This document shows positions 17,147 through 25,587 of a DNA stretch of 64,000 bases, piece after piece; the first letter of the stretch is position 1, and the number at the start of each line of letters is the position of its first letter. The notes beneath the pieces were generated by a model. That model was not told where the DNA came from, made no database searches, and saw only the letters and a program-made list of their open reading frames with translations. This DNA comes from Pseudofrankia coriaricola (lineage in GTDB: Bacteria > Actinomycetota > Actinomycetes > Frankiales > Frankiaceae). The position numbers were made by a program, and so were the translations under genes. The stretch is from assembly GCF_001854805.1 (NCBI RefSeq), contig NZ_MBLO01000223.1:110758-174757 (forward strand), given 5' to 3'.

Positions 17147-18028
17147 ATGTCCAGCCCGAAACGACCGAGTCCGCCCGACATGGGTGTGGGTCTGCACTAT
17201 GGCGGCACGGACCTCTCGATGCCCGTGCTCGACCTCGCTATGGCGGCCGAGCAGCGCGGGCTGGACTCGCTTTTCCTGCCCGAGCACACGCACATCCCGA
17301 CTGCGAGAACGACTCCGTATCCCGGCGGCGGCCCGATGCCGGATCGCTACATGCGGCTGTGGGACCCGTACATGGCGCTGGCCTTTGTCGCCGCGCGTAC
17401 CGGGCTCGTCGTCGGCACCTGCGTCGGCCTTCCGGGCGATCACGACCCGATCGCGCTGGCAAAAGCGATTGCGACCCTGGACGTCATTTCCGGGGGGCGC
17501 TTCGTCATGGGAGTCGGTTTCGGCTGGAATGTCGAGGAGTTCGAGGACCACGGCTTCCCCCGCAAGGTTCGCCACGACGTCGTCATGGAAAAGATCCGCG
17601 TCATGAAGTCGCTGTGGACCGACGACATCGCGTCGTTCGAGGGCGAGCACGTCCGCCTGCCGCCTAGCTGGTCCTGGCCAAAGCCGGCGCAGAGGCCCCA
17701 TCCACCGGTGCTTCTGGGCGGCAGGGCGGTGGACGTGACCTTCAGGCGGATCGCCGACTGGGCCGACGGGTGGATACCGATGTCCATGGGTTCGCTGCCG
17801 ACGCTCGAAGATGACCTGGCCTGGCTGCGGACCATGTGGACGGAAAAGGGGCGCGACGCCGATCCCCAGATCGTCGCGATGCAGGCCCCAGTTCCGCCTG
17901 ACGAGCTGCGCGACCTGTTCGCCGGATATCGAGAGCTCGGCGTGCACCGCGTCCTCGTCGACGTGCCGACCGCGCCCAGCTCGGAGATACTTCCGCTCCT
18001 CGACGAGATAGCGCTGGCGATGGAATGA
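17147..18028 (+). CDS. LLM-class F420-dependent oxidoreductase
   Basis: A 293-residue luciferase-like TIM-barrel protein. The strand-end segments VGLHYGGTDL and SLFLPEHTHIP at the N-terminus, TLDVISGGRFVMGVGFGWN in the middle and HPPVLLGGRAVDVTFRRIADWADGWIP towards the end are typical of the F420-using actinobacterial branch (TIGR03619 type). It stands 200 bp after the kinase gene and before the OB-fold/thiolase pair. It probably oxidises or reduces an intermediate of the same pathway. Confidence 0.87.
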   Translation: MSSPKRPSPPDMGVGLHYGGTDLSMPVLDLAMAAEQRGLDSLFLPEHTHIPTARTTPYPGGGPMPDRYMRLWDPYMALAFVAARTGLVVGTCVGLPGDHDPIALAKAIATLDVISGGRFVMGVGFGWNVEEFEDHGFPRKVRHDVVMEKIRVMKSLWTDDIASFEGEHVRLPPSWSWPKPAQRPHPPVLLGGRAVDVTFRRIADWADGWIPMSMGSLPTLEDDLAWLRTMWTEKGRDADPQIVAMQAPVPPDELRDLFAGYRELGVHRVLVDVPTAPSSEILPLLDEIALAME

Positions 18029-18143
18029 CTCCGCCGGCTCGTCTCCGAGCATGTCCCGGCCCGTGGTCGGCCGCCGAACCAGACACGTGACCCGGTCGCG
18101 GATCCCGCGGTTTCCTTTTCCCTGATCGAAAGAGTGGCGACCC

Positions 18144-18590
18144 GTGACGCACTTGACTTCCTCGACTGCGGACGACCGCCGCCCGGTCCCGCAACCCGAT
18201 GAGATAACCCGTTTCTACTGGGACGGGGCGGCGGCGGGAAGGCTCCTCATGCAGAAATGCCTCTCCTGCGGGAAGTTGCAGTTCCCGCCGGATGTGTGCT
18301 GTCTGAGCTGCCAGTCCGAGCACTTCGGCCACGCAGAGGTGAGCGGTCGCGGCTCGATCTACTCCTATGCGGTGGTCGAGCGCCCCCTGCACGCGGGGTT
18401 CGTCGACGCGCTCCCCTACGTCATCGCGCTCGTCGAGCTGGACGAACAGTCCGGTCTGCGTCTGGTCGCCAACCTCCTCGACGCGACACCAGGAACCCGG
18501 CTCTCGTGCGGGCAGCCGGTCGAGGTCGTCTACGAGAAGCGTGAGGGGATCACGCTGCCGCAGTTCCGGCTTGTGGAGGTTTCGCGATGA
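18144..18590 (+). CDS. Zn-ribbon/OB-fold (DUF35) acyl-CoA-associated protein
   Basis: A 148-residue protein with an N-terminal zinc ribbon (Cys39, Cys42, Cys53, Cys56) followed by an OB-fold (GSIYSYAVVERPLHAGF and onward). Such proteins form complexes with thiolase-like partners and help bind CoA substrates, as in the ChsH2 C-terminal domain with Ltp2. Its stop overlaps the start of the thiolase-like gene by 4 nt, which supports a 1:1 complex. Confidence 0.87.
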   Translation: MTHLTSSTADDRRPVPQPDEITRFYWDGAAAGRLLMQKCLSCGKLQFPPDVCCLSCQSEHFGHAEVSGRGSIYSYAVVERPLHAGFVDALPYVIALVELDEQSGLRLVANLLDATPGTRLSCGQPVEVVYEKREGITLPQFRLVEVSR

Positions 18591-19744
18591 CCTCGCTCGC
18601 ACGCGACGTCGCCGTCGTCGGTGTCGGCTATTCCCAGCTGTCGAGGGCCGGTGAGCCCGAGCCCCTGGTACTGCTGCTCGAAGCCGTGAAGGGCGCCCTC
18701 ACCGACGCGGGGCTGTCCGGCACGGATGTGGACGGGATCTTCGAGTACAAGTTCGGGCCCGAGTCCCCGGGGGCTCAGGATGTCGCCCGCGTGCTGGGCG
18801 TTCCCGATCTCGCGGCCTTCGCCGACATCCTCCCGACGAACCCGTCCGGGCTGGGCGGCGTGCTGGCCGGTGTCATGGCCGTTGCCTCCGGGGCATGCGA
18901 GACGGCGCTGGTCTTCCGGTGCCTGACCCGGGCCGCTGGGCACACGGGCGGCGTGGTCGACGGCCCGAGTACCGTCGCGGGCCGCAACCAGTTCCTCACC
19001 CCCTATGGGTACCTCGGCGGGATCCTGGTCGAGATGGCGCTCAAGAAGCGTCGCTGGATGGCCGAATACTCGCGGGCCGAGGAGGACTTCGGCCACATCG
19101 CGGTCAACGCCCGACGGTGGTCGGCGCTCAATCCGCGGGCGGTCCTGCGGGAGCCGGTCACGATGGACGACTACCTGTCGTCTCGCGTCGTCGTCGAGCC
19201 GCTCCGCCTCCTGGACTGCGACTACCCGATCAACGGCGCGGTCGCCACGGTGATCACAACCGCCGAGCGCGCCGCGGACCTCCGTCAGCCCCCGGTGCTG
19301 GTCGACGCCATGTCCTATGGAAGCGGGCGCGGGGCGGACTGGACGTTCAACAACGACTACCTCTATGGCGGCACCTTCGACTGCGCCGACCGGCTGTGGC
19401 GCCGTTCGTCCGTCACGCTGGAGAACGTCGACGTCGCCCAGGTGTACGACGGCTTCACCTCGGTGACCATGTCCTGGATCGAGGCGCTCGGGGCCTGCGG
19501 GCGCGGCGAGTTCGGCGACTGGATCGGTGACGGCTCGCGCATCGGGCCCGGCGGCGACTTCCCCATGAACACCGCCGGCGGCCAGCTCGCCGAAGGGCGC
19601 CTACACGGCGTCAGCTTCCTCAACGAGGCCGCGCTGCAACTGCGCGGGCAGTGCGGCGACCGCCAGGTGCCCGGCGCCCGGGTCGCCGTCGTGGCCAGCG
19701 GCCTGTACCCGCAGTGCGGCGCCGTGGTCCTCACCTCCGGGTGA
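18587..19744 (+). CDS. Thiolase-fold lipid-transfer-type protein (Ltp2-like)
   Basis: A 385-residue thiolase-superfamily protein. The segment that normally carries the nucleophilic Cys reads LPTNPSGLGG, so Asn85 stands where thiolases have Cys. The late motifs VYDGFTSV and the closing GLYPQCGAVVLTSG are kept. Loss of the Cys together with a DUF35 partner is the pattern of Ltp2-type enzymes, which cut side chains by retro-aldol reaction rather than thiolysis. An aldolase role on a tertiary beta-hydroxyacyl-CoA is therefore more likely than thiolase, but unproven. Confidence 0.8.
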   Translation: MTSLARDVAVVGVGYSQLSRAGEPEPLVLLLEAVKGALTDAGLSGTDVDGIFEYKFGPESPGAQDVARVLGVPDLAAFADILPTNPSGLGGVLAGVMAVASGACETALVFRCLTRAAGHTGGVVDGPSTVAGRNQFLTPYGYLGGILVEMALKKRRWMAEYSRAEEDFGHIAVNARRWSALNPRAVLREPVTMDDYLSSRVVVEPLRLLDCDYPINGAVATVITTAERAADLRQPPVLVDAMSYGSGRGADWTFNNDYLYGGTFDCADRLWRRSSVTLENVDVAQVYDGFTSVTMSWIEALGACGRGEFGDWIGDGSRIGPGGDFPMNTAGGQLAEGRLHGVSFLNEAALQLRGQCGDRQVPGARVAVVASGLYPQCGAVVLTSG

Positions 19745-19934
19745 GGACCACGGCCACGCGAGCGGAATCCGTTGCCCCGAGCTTCCCTGCCCCGAACTCC
19801 CTGACCGACTCCCAGCAATGTTCGGCTGAGAGGGATGAAATGCGAGAGGCGTCTATCGAGCTACTCCTGTCTCACCACACCGGAAAATACAACACCGAAT
19901 CACCGTACTTACCAAGAAACTGAGGGCTGCATAC

Positions 19935-21173
19935 ATGAGATCTCGAATTCTTGCCGGCTTAGCGGCGATAGCCGTCTCCGCGACACTCGCGGCCTGTGGA
20001 TCCTCCGACTCAGGTTCGTCCGGGAACGGCGGCGGCTCGGCCACCGCCGGCGCCGGCAACAGCGACCCCATCAAGATCGGTGTCGTCGCCGACGTCACCG
20101 GACCCGCCTCGTCGAGCTTCAAGACGACCGAGAAGGGCGTCGAGGCGTACTTCAAGCGCATCAACGCCGCCGGTGGGGTGAACGGCCACCAGGTCGACTA
20201 CATCATGGGCGACACCACGTCGACGCCGGCCGGCGCGCTCACAGCGACGCAGAAGCTGTGGCAGAACGACCATGTGATCGCGATCATGCAGGCGTCGTCC
20301 GTGTTCGACGGCGTCGTCCCTTACACCGCGCAGCAGCACATCCCGGTCATCGCCGGAACCACGGCCGGCAGCGTGTGGAGCAATTCAAAGTACTCGAACA
20401 CGTTCGTCGCGGCCGGCGTGCTGAACTCCGGCAACTACCCGAAGGCGCAAGGCCAGTACATGAAGGCACAGGGCGTCAAGAACTGCGCTGTCCTCGGGGT
20501 GAGCGACGCCAGCTCGAAGACCGCCGCCGAGTCCTGGGCAGCCTCATGTAAGGCGGCCGGCCTCCAGGTCACCTATATCAATACACAGCTCACGTATGCC
20601 ACGACCGACCTCGGTCCGGTCGCCATCGCAATCAAGAACGCCCAGGCCGACGGGGTCCTCTCCGCGCTGGCGACCTCGCAGTCCTTCAAGCTGGTCGCGA
20701 ACCTGCGCGAACAGGGCGTCAGTCCGAAGTCGATCCTCCTCACCACGGGCTACGGCAGTGACCTGCTGCAGTCCAGTGCATCCATCCAGGCCGCTCAGGG
20801 CGTCGACTTCTACACGGCAGGCGAACCGGCCGAAGCCAACACGGCGGCGACGAAGCAGCGGGCGGACGACCTGGCGGCCGTCGGGGTCACCGGGCCGCCC
20901 AGCTACGGCCAGCAGAACGGCTACCTCATGGCCTCGGCCGCGACGGCAGGACTGAAGGCCGCGGGCGCCAACCCCACCTCGGGCTCGCTCATGAACGCAC
21001 TGGCCGGGATCAAGGACTTCGACGCGGACGGGCTGCTCGCCCCGCTGAAGGTCAACTTCCGCAACTATGCGCCGTCACAGACATGCATCTGGGCGGCCCG
21101 GCTAAGCGGCCAGGAGTTCCACGTCATCGAGGGAACCCCCGTGTGCGCACCGACCGCGAAGCTCGACAGCTGA
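19935..21173 (+). CDS. Liv-type ABC transporter substrate-binding lipoprotein
   Basis: A 412-residue binding protein with a clear lipoprotein signal (lipobox LAAC, Cys21) and a Ser/Gly-rich tether. The mature part begins DPIKIGVVADVTGPASS, the standard opening of the type I periplasmic fold, and later shows AAGGVNGHQVDYIMGDT. GAGGG lies 8 nt before the ATG. Like the lipoprotein at 786-2075 it has an SDR neighbour from the same subfamily. It may feed the LivHM transporter encoded at 7.0-10.7 kb, which has no binding protein of its own. Ligand unknown. Confidence 0.87.
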   Translation: MRSRILAGLAAIAVSATLAACGSSDSGSSGNGGGSATAGAGNSDPIKIGVVADVTGPASSSFKTTEKGVEAYFKRINAAGGVNGHQVDYIMGDTTSTPAGALTATQKLWQNDHVIAIMQASSVFDGVVPYTAQQHIPVIAGTTAGSVWSNSKYSNTFVAAGVLNSGNYPKAQGQYMKAQGVKNCAVLGVSDASSKTAAESWAASCKAAGLQVTYINTQLTYATTDLGPVAIAIKNAQADGVLSALATSQSFKLVANLREQGVSPKSILLTTGYGSDLLQSSASIQAAQGVDFYTAGEPAEANTAATKQRADDLAAVGVTGPPSYGQQNGYLMASAATAGLKAAGANPTSGSLMNALAGIKDFDADGLLAPLKVNFRNYAPSQTCIWAARLSGQEFHVIEGTPVCAPTAKLDS

Positions 21174-21183
21174 CGCTGTGACC

Positions 21184-21219
21184 GTTGGCGCCCGCGCGTT
21201 TGACCGCGCGGGCGCCAAC
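21184..21219. terminator. Strong terminator hairpin after binding-protein gene
   Basis: GTTGGCGCCCGCGCG (21184-21198) pairs perfectly with CGCGCGGGCGCCAAC (21205-21219) around a 6-nt loop, beginning 10 bp after the stop codon. The 15-bp GC-rich stem without a T-run is the usual actinobacterial intrinsic terminator form. Confidence 0.75.
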
Positions 21220-21264
21220 TCGGTTCCGGCTCCGGCCCGGGCCGCCCGGCGCCGGACACCGCCG

Positions 21265-21311
21265 CACCGGCACCGGCACCGGCATCGGCATCGGCATCGG
21301 CATCGGCATCG
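21265..21311. repeat. Hexamer tandem repeat (CACCGG/CATCGG)
   Basis: Three copies of CACCGG are followed by four of CATCGG and a partial fifth (CATCG), with no interruption. It lies between two strong hairpins in non-coding DNA. Copy number could vary by slippage. No function is evident. Confidence 0.85.
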
Positions 21312-21322
21312 AGCAGTTGAAC

Positions 21323-21360
21323 GTCTGGTCGGCGGCGGCTACGACCGTCGCCGACCAGAC
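21323..21360. terminator. Second strong hairpin before SDR gene
   Basis: GTCTGGTCGGCG (21323-21334) pairs perfectly with CGCCGACCAGAC (21349-21360), and the stem continues inward by four more pairs including a G-U, leaving loop CTACGA. It could be a second terminator or a leader structure for the SDR gene 70 bp downstream. Confidence 0.55.
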
Positions 21361-21429
21361 AGATGATCATCAAAAAGGTGATCCCCGGGGCAGTCGCGCA
21401 TCCCCGAGGTCGACCAGGGAGGTGTTGGG

Positions 21430-22254
21430 ATGGACGTGGCAGGCAAGGTCGCGGTCGTGACCGGTTCGGGCAACGGCATCGGGGAGGCGATCGCGAAACG
21501 GCTGGCCGCCGAGGGGGCCTCGGTCGTCGTCACCGACATCGAACGCGACAACGTCACGCGGGTGGCCAACGAGATCGGAACGGTCGGTCTCGAGGCGGAC
21601 GTCACGAAGGAGGACGAGGTCAAGGCGGTAGCTCGACTCGCACGCGAGACATACGGGCGCATCGACATCTGGCACTCCAATGCTGGCCTCGCCGGGCCAC
21701 GGCAGCCCGACAGCCTGCAGGACGACGATCTGTGGAACGGGATGTGGCGGCTCCACGTGCTAGCGCACCTGTACGCCGCGCGCGAGGTGCTGCCCGAGAT
21801 GGTCGCCCGCGGCGACGGTTACCTGCTGCAGACGGCGTCGTCCGTCGCCCTGGCCACCCAGCCCGAGAAGGTCGGCTACGCGGTCACCAAGCACGCCGCG
21901 CTCGCGTTCTCGGAGTGGCTGGCCGTCCGGTACCGCCCGCGGGGTGTGAAGGTCTCGTGCTTCTGCCCCGGGCCCATGCTCACGCGGATGCTGCTCAGCA
22001 ACGGCTTCGCCGCGGACGATCCGGCGATCAGCGGTGCGCTCACACCCGAGCAGGTCGCCGACCTCGTGGTGCGGGCTCTGGCCGACGAGCGGTTCCTCAT
22101 CCTGACGCAGCCCGACGACGTTCGTGCGCTCGTCGGCAAGGGCACCGACTATGACGCCTGGGTGGACGACTACTCGCGGCTCCTCTCGACATCGAGTGTG
22201 GGGGCCGCTGGCGCGGCTGACGCCCAGGAATCTCGACCGTCATCGACAGCCTGA
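21430..22254 (+). CDS. Short-chain dehydrogenase/reductase
   Basis: A 274-residue SDR with TGSGNGIG near residues 11-18, Asp36 (VVVTDI) pointing to NAD(H), the NAG motif and the active-site YAVTK. Apart from a Ser/Ala-rich tail of about 20 extra residues it aligns without gaps to the SDR at 2123-2884 and shares long identical blocks such as WRLHVLAHxYAAREVLP and KHAALAFSEWLA. GGGAGG precedes the ATG. It follows the second binding lipoprotein, separated by two hairpins and the hexamer repeat. Confidence 0.86.
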   Translation: MDVAGKVAVVTGSGNGIGEAIAKRLAAEGASVVVTDIERDNVTRVANEIGTVGLEADVTKEDEVKAVARLARETYGRIDIWHSNAGLAGPRQPDSLQDDDLWNGMWRLHVLAHLYAAREVLPEMVARGDGYLLQTASSVALATQPEKVGYAVTKHAALAFSEWLAVRYRPRGVKVSCFCPGPMLTRMLLSNGFAADDPAISGALTPEQVADLVVRALADERFLILTQPDDVRALVGKGTDYDAWVDDYSRLLSTSSVGAAGAADAQESRPSSTA

Positions 22255-22441
22255 CAATCGCCGCTGTCAACCTGCCGGTATCCAGTACAGGCAAGAATGA
22301 AGGGTACGGAATGATGATCGATCGACCGCGGTGCCTGGGTTGCGCGAACCGTGAGGCGCTGACGCACCTCGCCGGCGGTACAGCCCGCGCACTGAACCGC
22401 GATGCCGACCCCTGCCTGGCGCCCGCCCGCCTGGTGAACCG

Positions 22442-23206
22442 ATGAGCCTGAACCTGGATCTTACCGGGAAGGTGGCCATCGTTACCGGCGGTAGCCGAGG
22501 CATCGGGCGCGCGATCGTCCTCGGACTGGCGAGGGCGGGCGCCGATGTCGTGGTCACCAGCCGCAAGCTCGACAACTGCAAGGCCGTGGCCGACGAGGTG
22601 GCCACGGAGACGGGGCGGCGAGCCCTCCCGGTGCAGGTCAACGTGAGCGACTGGGATGACTGTGGGCGCCTGTACGACACGGTCTACGCGAACTTCGACC
22701 AGTGCCATGTGCTCATCAACAACGCCGGCTTGGCGCTGTTGTACGGCGACGACCCCGCTCAGGTGACTGAGTCCATGTACGACAAGACGCACAACGTCAA
22801 TTCTCGTGGGCCGTTCCGCCTCTCCGCGCTGTTCGGATCGCGGATGAGCCAGAATACCGGGGGCTCCATCATCAACATCTCCACGGCCGGATCGTGGCGT
22901 CCTGACGGCAACGACCTTCCCTATGCGATGGCCAAGGCCGGCCTCAATGCCATGGCGCTGGGGCTGGCCGGCGTCTGGGCGCCGAAGGTTCGTGTCAACA
23001 CGGTCCTGCCCGGCGCGGTCGACACCGACATGAGCTCGGTATGGAGCCCGGAGCTAAGGGCGCGCGCGGCCGAGATGAATCCGATGAAGCGGATCGGAAA
23101 CCCCGAGGACTACATCGGCGTCTGCGTCTTCCTCGCGTCCGACGCGTCCAGCTACATCAACGGCGCGCAGATTCTGGCCGACGGCGGCCTGTTCCGGACC
23201 CTCTGA
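22442..23206 (+). CDS. Short-chain dehydrogenase/reductase
   Basis: A 254-residue SDR of a different subfamily from the two paralogues above. It shows TGGSRGIG at 15-22, a basic residue after the second strand (TSRKLD) suggesting NADP(H), NNAG, the YAMAK catalytic pair and the usual C-terminal ILADGG segment. The last base of its stop codon is the first base of the next ATG (TGATG), so it is translationally coupled to the quinone-oxidoreductase-like gene. Probably a ketoacyl or keto-steroid type reductase; substrate unknown. Confidence 0.87.
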   Translation: MSLNLDLTGKVAIVTGGSRGIGRAIVLGLARAGADVVVTSRKLDNCKAVADEVATETGRRALPVQVNVSDWDDCGRLYDTVYANFDQCHVLINNAGLALLYGDDPAQVTESMYDKTHNVNSRGPFRLSALFGSRMSQNTGGSIINISTAGSWRPDGNDLPYAMAKAGLNAMALGLAGVWAPKVRVNTVLPGAVDTDMSSVWSPELRARAAEMNPMKRIGNPEDYIGVCVFLASDASSYINGAQILADGGLFRTL

Positions 23207-24186
23207 TGCTGGCCGCCTACAGCTCCGACTACGGCTCGATCGAGGACCTGCGAGTCGAGGAACTGCCAGACCCGGTCGCCGGCGACGGCGAGGTGGTCGT
23301 CGACATCACCGCGGCGGCCGTGAACTTTCCCGACATCCTCATCCTGAACGGCAGCTATCAGGTGCCCTATCCGCCGCCGATCATCCCCGGCTCGGAGTTC
23401 GCCGGCACGGTGCGGTCCACTGGCCCAGGAGTCGAAGACTTCCAGGTGGGCGATCGGGTGGCCGGCTCCACTCCGGTCGGCGCCTTCGCGCAGCAGATCG
23501 CGGTGCCGGCGGGAAGCCTGTGGCGCGTCCCGGCGGAGGTCGACCTCGCCGACGCCGCGGCCTTCCGGGTAACGTATCTGACCGCCTATCACTCGCTACG
23601 CAGCGTGGCCGCGGTGCAACCGGGTGAATGGGTCGTCGTGCTAGGCGCTGCGGGTGGAGTGGGCCTGTCCTGTATCGATGTCGCCAAACTGCTCGGCGCA
23701 CGGGTTCTGGCCGCGGCATCCGGCCCCGACAAGCTCGCGGTCTGTCAGGGGCGAGGCGCCGACGCCGTCGTCGACTACCACGCCGAAAAGCTGCGCGACC
23801 GGGTCAAGGAACTCACCGATGGCGGGGCGAGCGTGGTCATCGATCCGGTCGGCGGCGACCACGCCGAAGCAGCGTTGCGTGCCATGCGGTATGGCGGCCG
23901 GTTTGTATGCGTCGGGTTCGCCTCGGGGCAGATCCCGAAGATCCCCCTCAACCTGGTCCTGTTGAAGGGCGTGGCGATCCTCGGCATGGAGATGCGCTCG
24001 TTCATAGTCCAGCGGCCGGCCGACTTCGCCCGGGACGAGTCCGAAGCGCTGGAGGCCCTCCGTTCCGGCAGGCTCCGGCCGCTCATCGGGGCACGCTTCA
24101 CTCTCGAGGACGTGGCCGAGGCGCTGCGGACAGTCGGCGAGCGTCGAGCGGTCGGGAAGGTGGTCATATTCCCGCACGGCGGGTAG
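23206..24186 (+). CDS. NADPH:quinone oxidoreductase-like MDR enzyme
   Basis: A 326-residue medium-chain dehydrogenase/reductase of the zinc-free quinone/enoyl reductase group. The catalytic domain contains the conserved AVNFPDILILNGSYQ and PPIIPGSEFAG segments. The Rossmann motif is VVLGAAGGVGLSCIDVAK, and the C-terminal half holds the typical IDPVGGDHAEAALRAMRYGGR stretch split by the active-site cleft. No structural-zinc Cys cluster is present. It is coupled to the preceding SDR, and the pair may reduce an enoyl or quinone-like intermediate. Confidence 0.86.
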   Translation: MLAAYSSDYGSIEDLRVEELPDPVAGDGEVVVDITAAAVNFPDILILNGSYQVPYPPPIIPGSEFAGTVRSTGPGVEDFQVGDRVAGSTPVGAFAQQIAVPAGSLWRVPAEVDLADAAAFRVTYLTAYHSLRSVAAVQPGEWVVVLGAAGGVGLSCIDVAKLLGARVLAAASGPDKLAVCQGRGADAVVDYHAEKLRDRVKELTDGGASVVIDPVGGDHAEAALRAMRYGGRFVCVGFASGQIPKIPLNLVLLKGVAILGMEMRSFIVQRPADFARDESEALEALRSGRLRPLIGARFTLEDVAEALRTVGERRAVGKVVIFPHGG

Positions 24187-24639
24187 TCGCCGTGCACGCG
24201 GCGGTCCGCCCCTCCGGGGGCGGGCCCCCGGACAACCCCAGCAACCGCACCGGTTTCCCGTCACGTCACGACCTATCGCCAGGGACAGAGTGACTACGCC
24301 GCGTCGAACGTGCAGCGAAGATCTGATCATCGGGCTCGGCGACGGACTCCGAGGTGGCGAGTGTCGGGTGACGGCCGGACAGCGGCGCGGCGGAGGCACT
24401 GCCGTCGGCAGCTCGGGCGATACGTGCCGGGACCGTGCTCGGCGCGGCCCAAGCCATCGTTCGAGCGCGTCGTTCAGGTGCCCGATCCCGCACGGCGCCT
24501 GGCCAGGCATCGTCCTGGCCCGCATCCACCGCAGGTCGTACCCGGGCCCGACAAGTCAACCTTCGGCCTCATGCGCCTGCGTGCGGTCCTCGGGATTAAT
24601 GACTCCGTCAGCGGAACGCGTCTAGCGCAGGAAGTGCGA
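24187..24639. other. Intergenic stretch before ABC-2 exporter genes
   Basis: About 450 bp with a hairpin near its start (24206-24223) and otherwise no recognised gene or operator. An open frame continuous with the following ATPase exists but its sequence is not conserved-looking, and the good ribosome binding site is at the far end. Confidence 0.5.
24206..24223. terminator. GC-rich hairpin after quinone oxidoreductase gene
   Basis: CCGCCCC (24206-24212) pairs with GGGGCGG (24217-24223) around TCCG, 20 bp past the stop codon. It is followed by a second run of C and G that could extend the structure. It probably ends the catabolic cluster transcript. Confidence 0.5.
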
Positions 24640-25587
24640 ATGATCGAGGCCAATGGGCTGAGCAAACACTACGGCGAGAAGATCGCCGTCGACGATCTTT
24701 CGTTCGTCGTCCGGCCCGGACGGGTGACGGGGTTCCTCGGCCCCAACGGCGCGGGAAAGTCGACGACGATGCGTCTCATTCTCGGCCTCGACAGGCCGAC
24801 GGCCGGCACAGTGACGGTCAACGGCCGCCCATACGCCGAGCACGCCATGCCGCTGAAGCAGCTCGGCGCACTGCTGGAGGCGAAGGCCGTGCACACCTCG
24901 CGGTCGGCCTACAACCATCTCCGGGCACTTGCCGCGACACATGCCATCCCCAACTGGCGGGTAGACGAAGTGATCGACATGGTCGGGTTGCGTGAGGTGG
25001 CCCGCAAGAAGGCAGGGTCCTTCTCCCTGGGCATGGGGCAGCGGCTGGGCATCGCGTCGGCACTGCTGGCCGATCCCGCTGTGGTAATGCTCGACGAGCC
25101 GGTCAACGGTCTGGACCCCGAAGGTGTTCGGTGGGTGCGGAAACTGCTGCGCGACCTCGCCCACGAGGGCCGGACGGTGCTGCTGTCGAGCCATCTCATG
25201 AGCGAGATGGAGCTCACCGCGGATCATCTGCTGATCGTCGGCCGTGGCCGGCTGCTGGCCGACATGTCGATGGAGGAGATGCACGAGTCGGCCACGACCG
25301 ATCGCGTCCTCGTCCGAAGCCCAGAAGCCGAGCGGCTACGCGCCGCGGTGGCGGGACCGGGCGTGACCGTGACCTCGACAGAGCCACAGCTCATGGAGAT
25401 CACTGGAGTGGGCGCGCACCACCTCGGGAAGATCGCGGCCGGTCTCGGCCTGGTGCTCTACGAACTGACGCCGCAACGCGTCACGCTGGAGGACGTGTTC
25501 ATGAAGTTGACGGCGGAGGCCACCGAGTACCGCACCGCGGCGCGGACGGTTACGAACGTCGGCAGCGCTCAGGAGGTGACGACGTGA
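24640..25587 (+). CDS. ABC-2 type exporter ATPase
   Basis: A 315-residue ATP-binding subunit with Walker A GPNGAGKS, signature FSLGMGQR, Walker B VVMLDEPVNGLDPEG and switch-region SSHLMSEME. The C-terminal extension of about 90 residues after the ATPase core is typical of the BcrA/DrrA/NatA branch. AGGAAG stands 5 nt before the ATG. Its stop overlaps the permease GTG by 4 nt. It should drive export by the next gene product. Confidence 0.88.
   Translation: MIEANGLSKHYGEKIAVDDLSFVVRPGRVTGFLGPNGAGKSTTMRLILGLDRPTAGTVTVNGRPYAEHAMPLKQLGALLEAKAVHTSRSAYNHLRALAATHAIPNWRVDEVIDMVGLREVARKKAGSFSLGMGQRLGIASALLADPAVVMLDEPVNGLDPEGVRWVRKLLRDLAHEGRTVLLSSHLMSEMELTADHLLIVGRGRLLADMSMEEMHESATTDRVLVRSPEAERLRAAVAGPGVTVTSTEPQLMEITGVGAHHLGKIAAGLGLVLYELTPQRVTLEDVFMKLTAEATEYRTAARTVTNVGSAQEVTT

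Noticed and set aside
21265-21311. Short regular repeats considered as a CRISPR array
   Set aside because: The units are 6 bp, contiguous and without spacers; this is a microsatellite.
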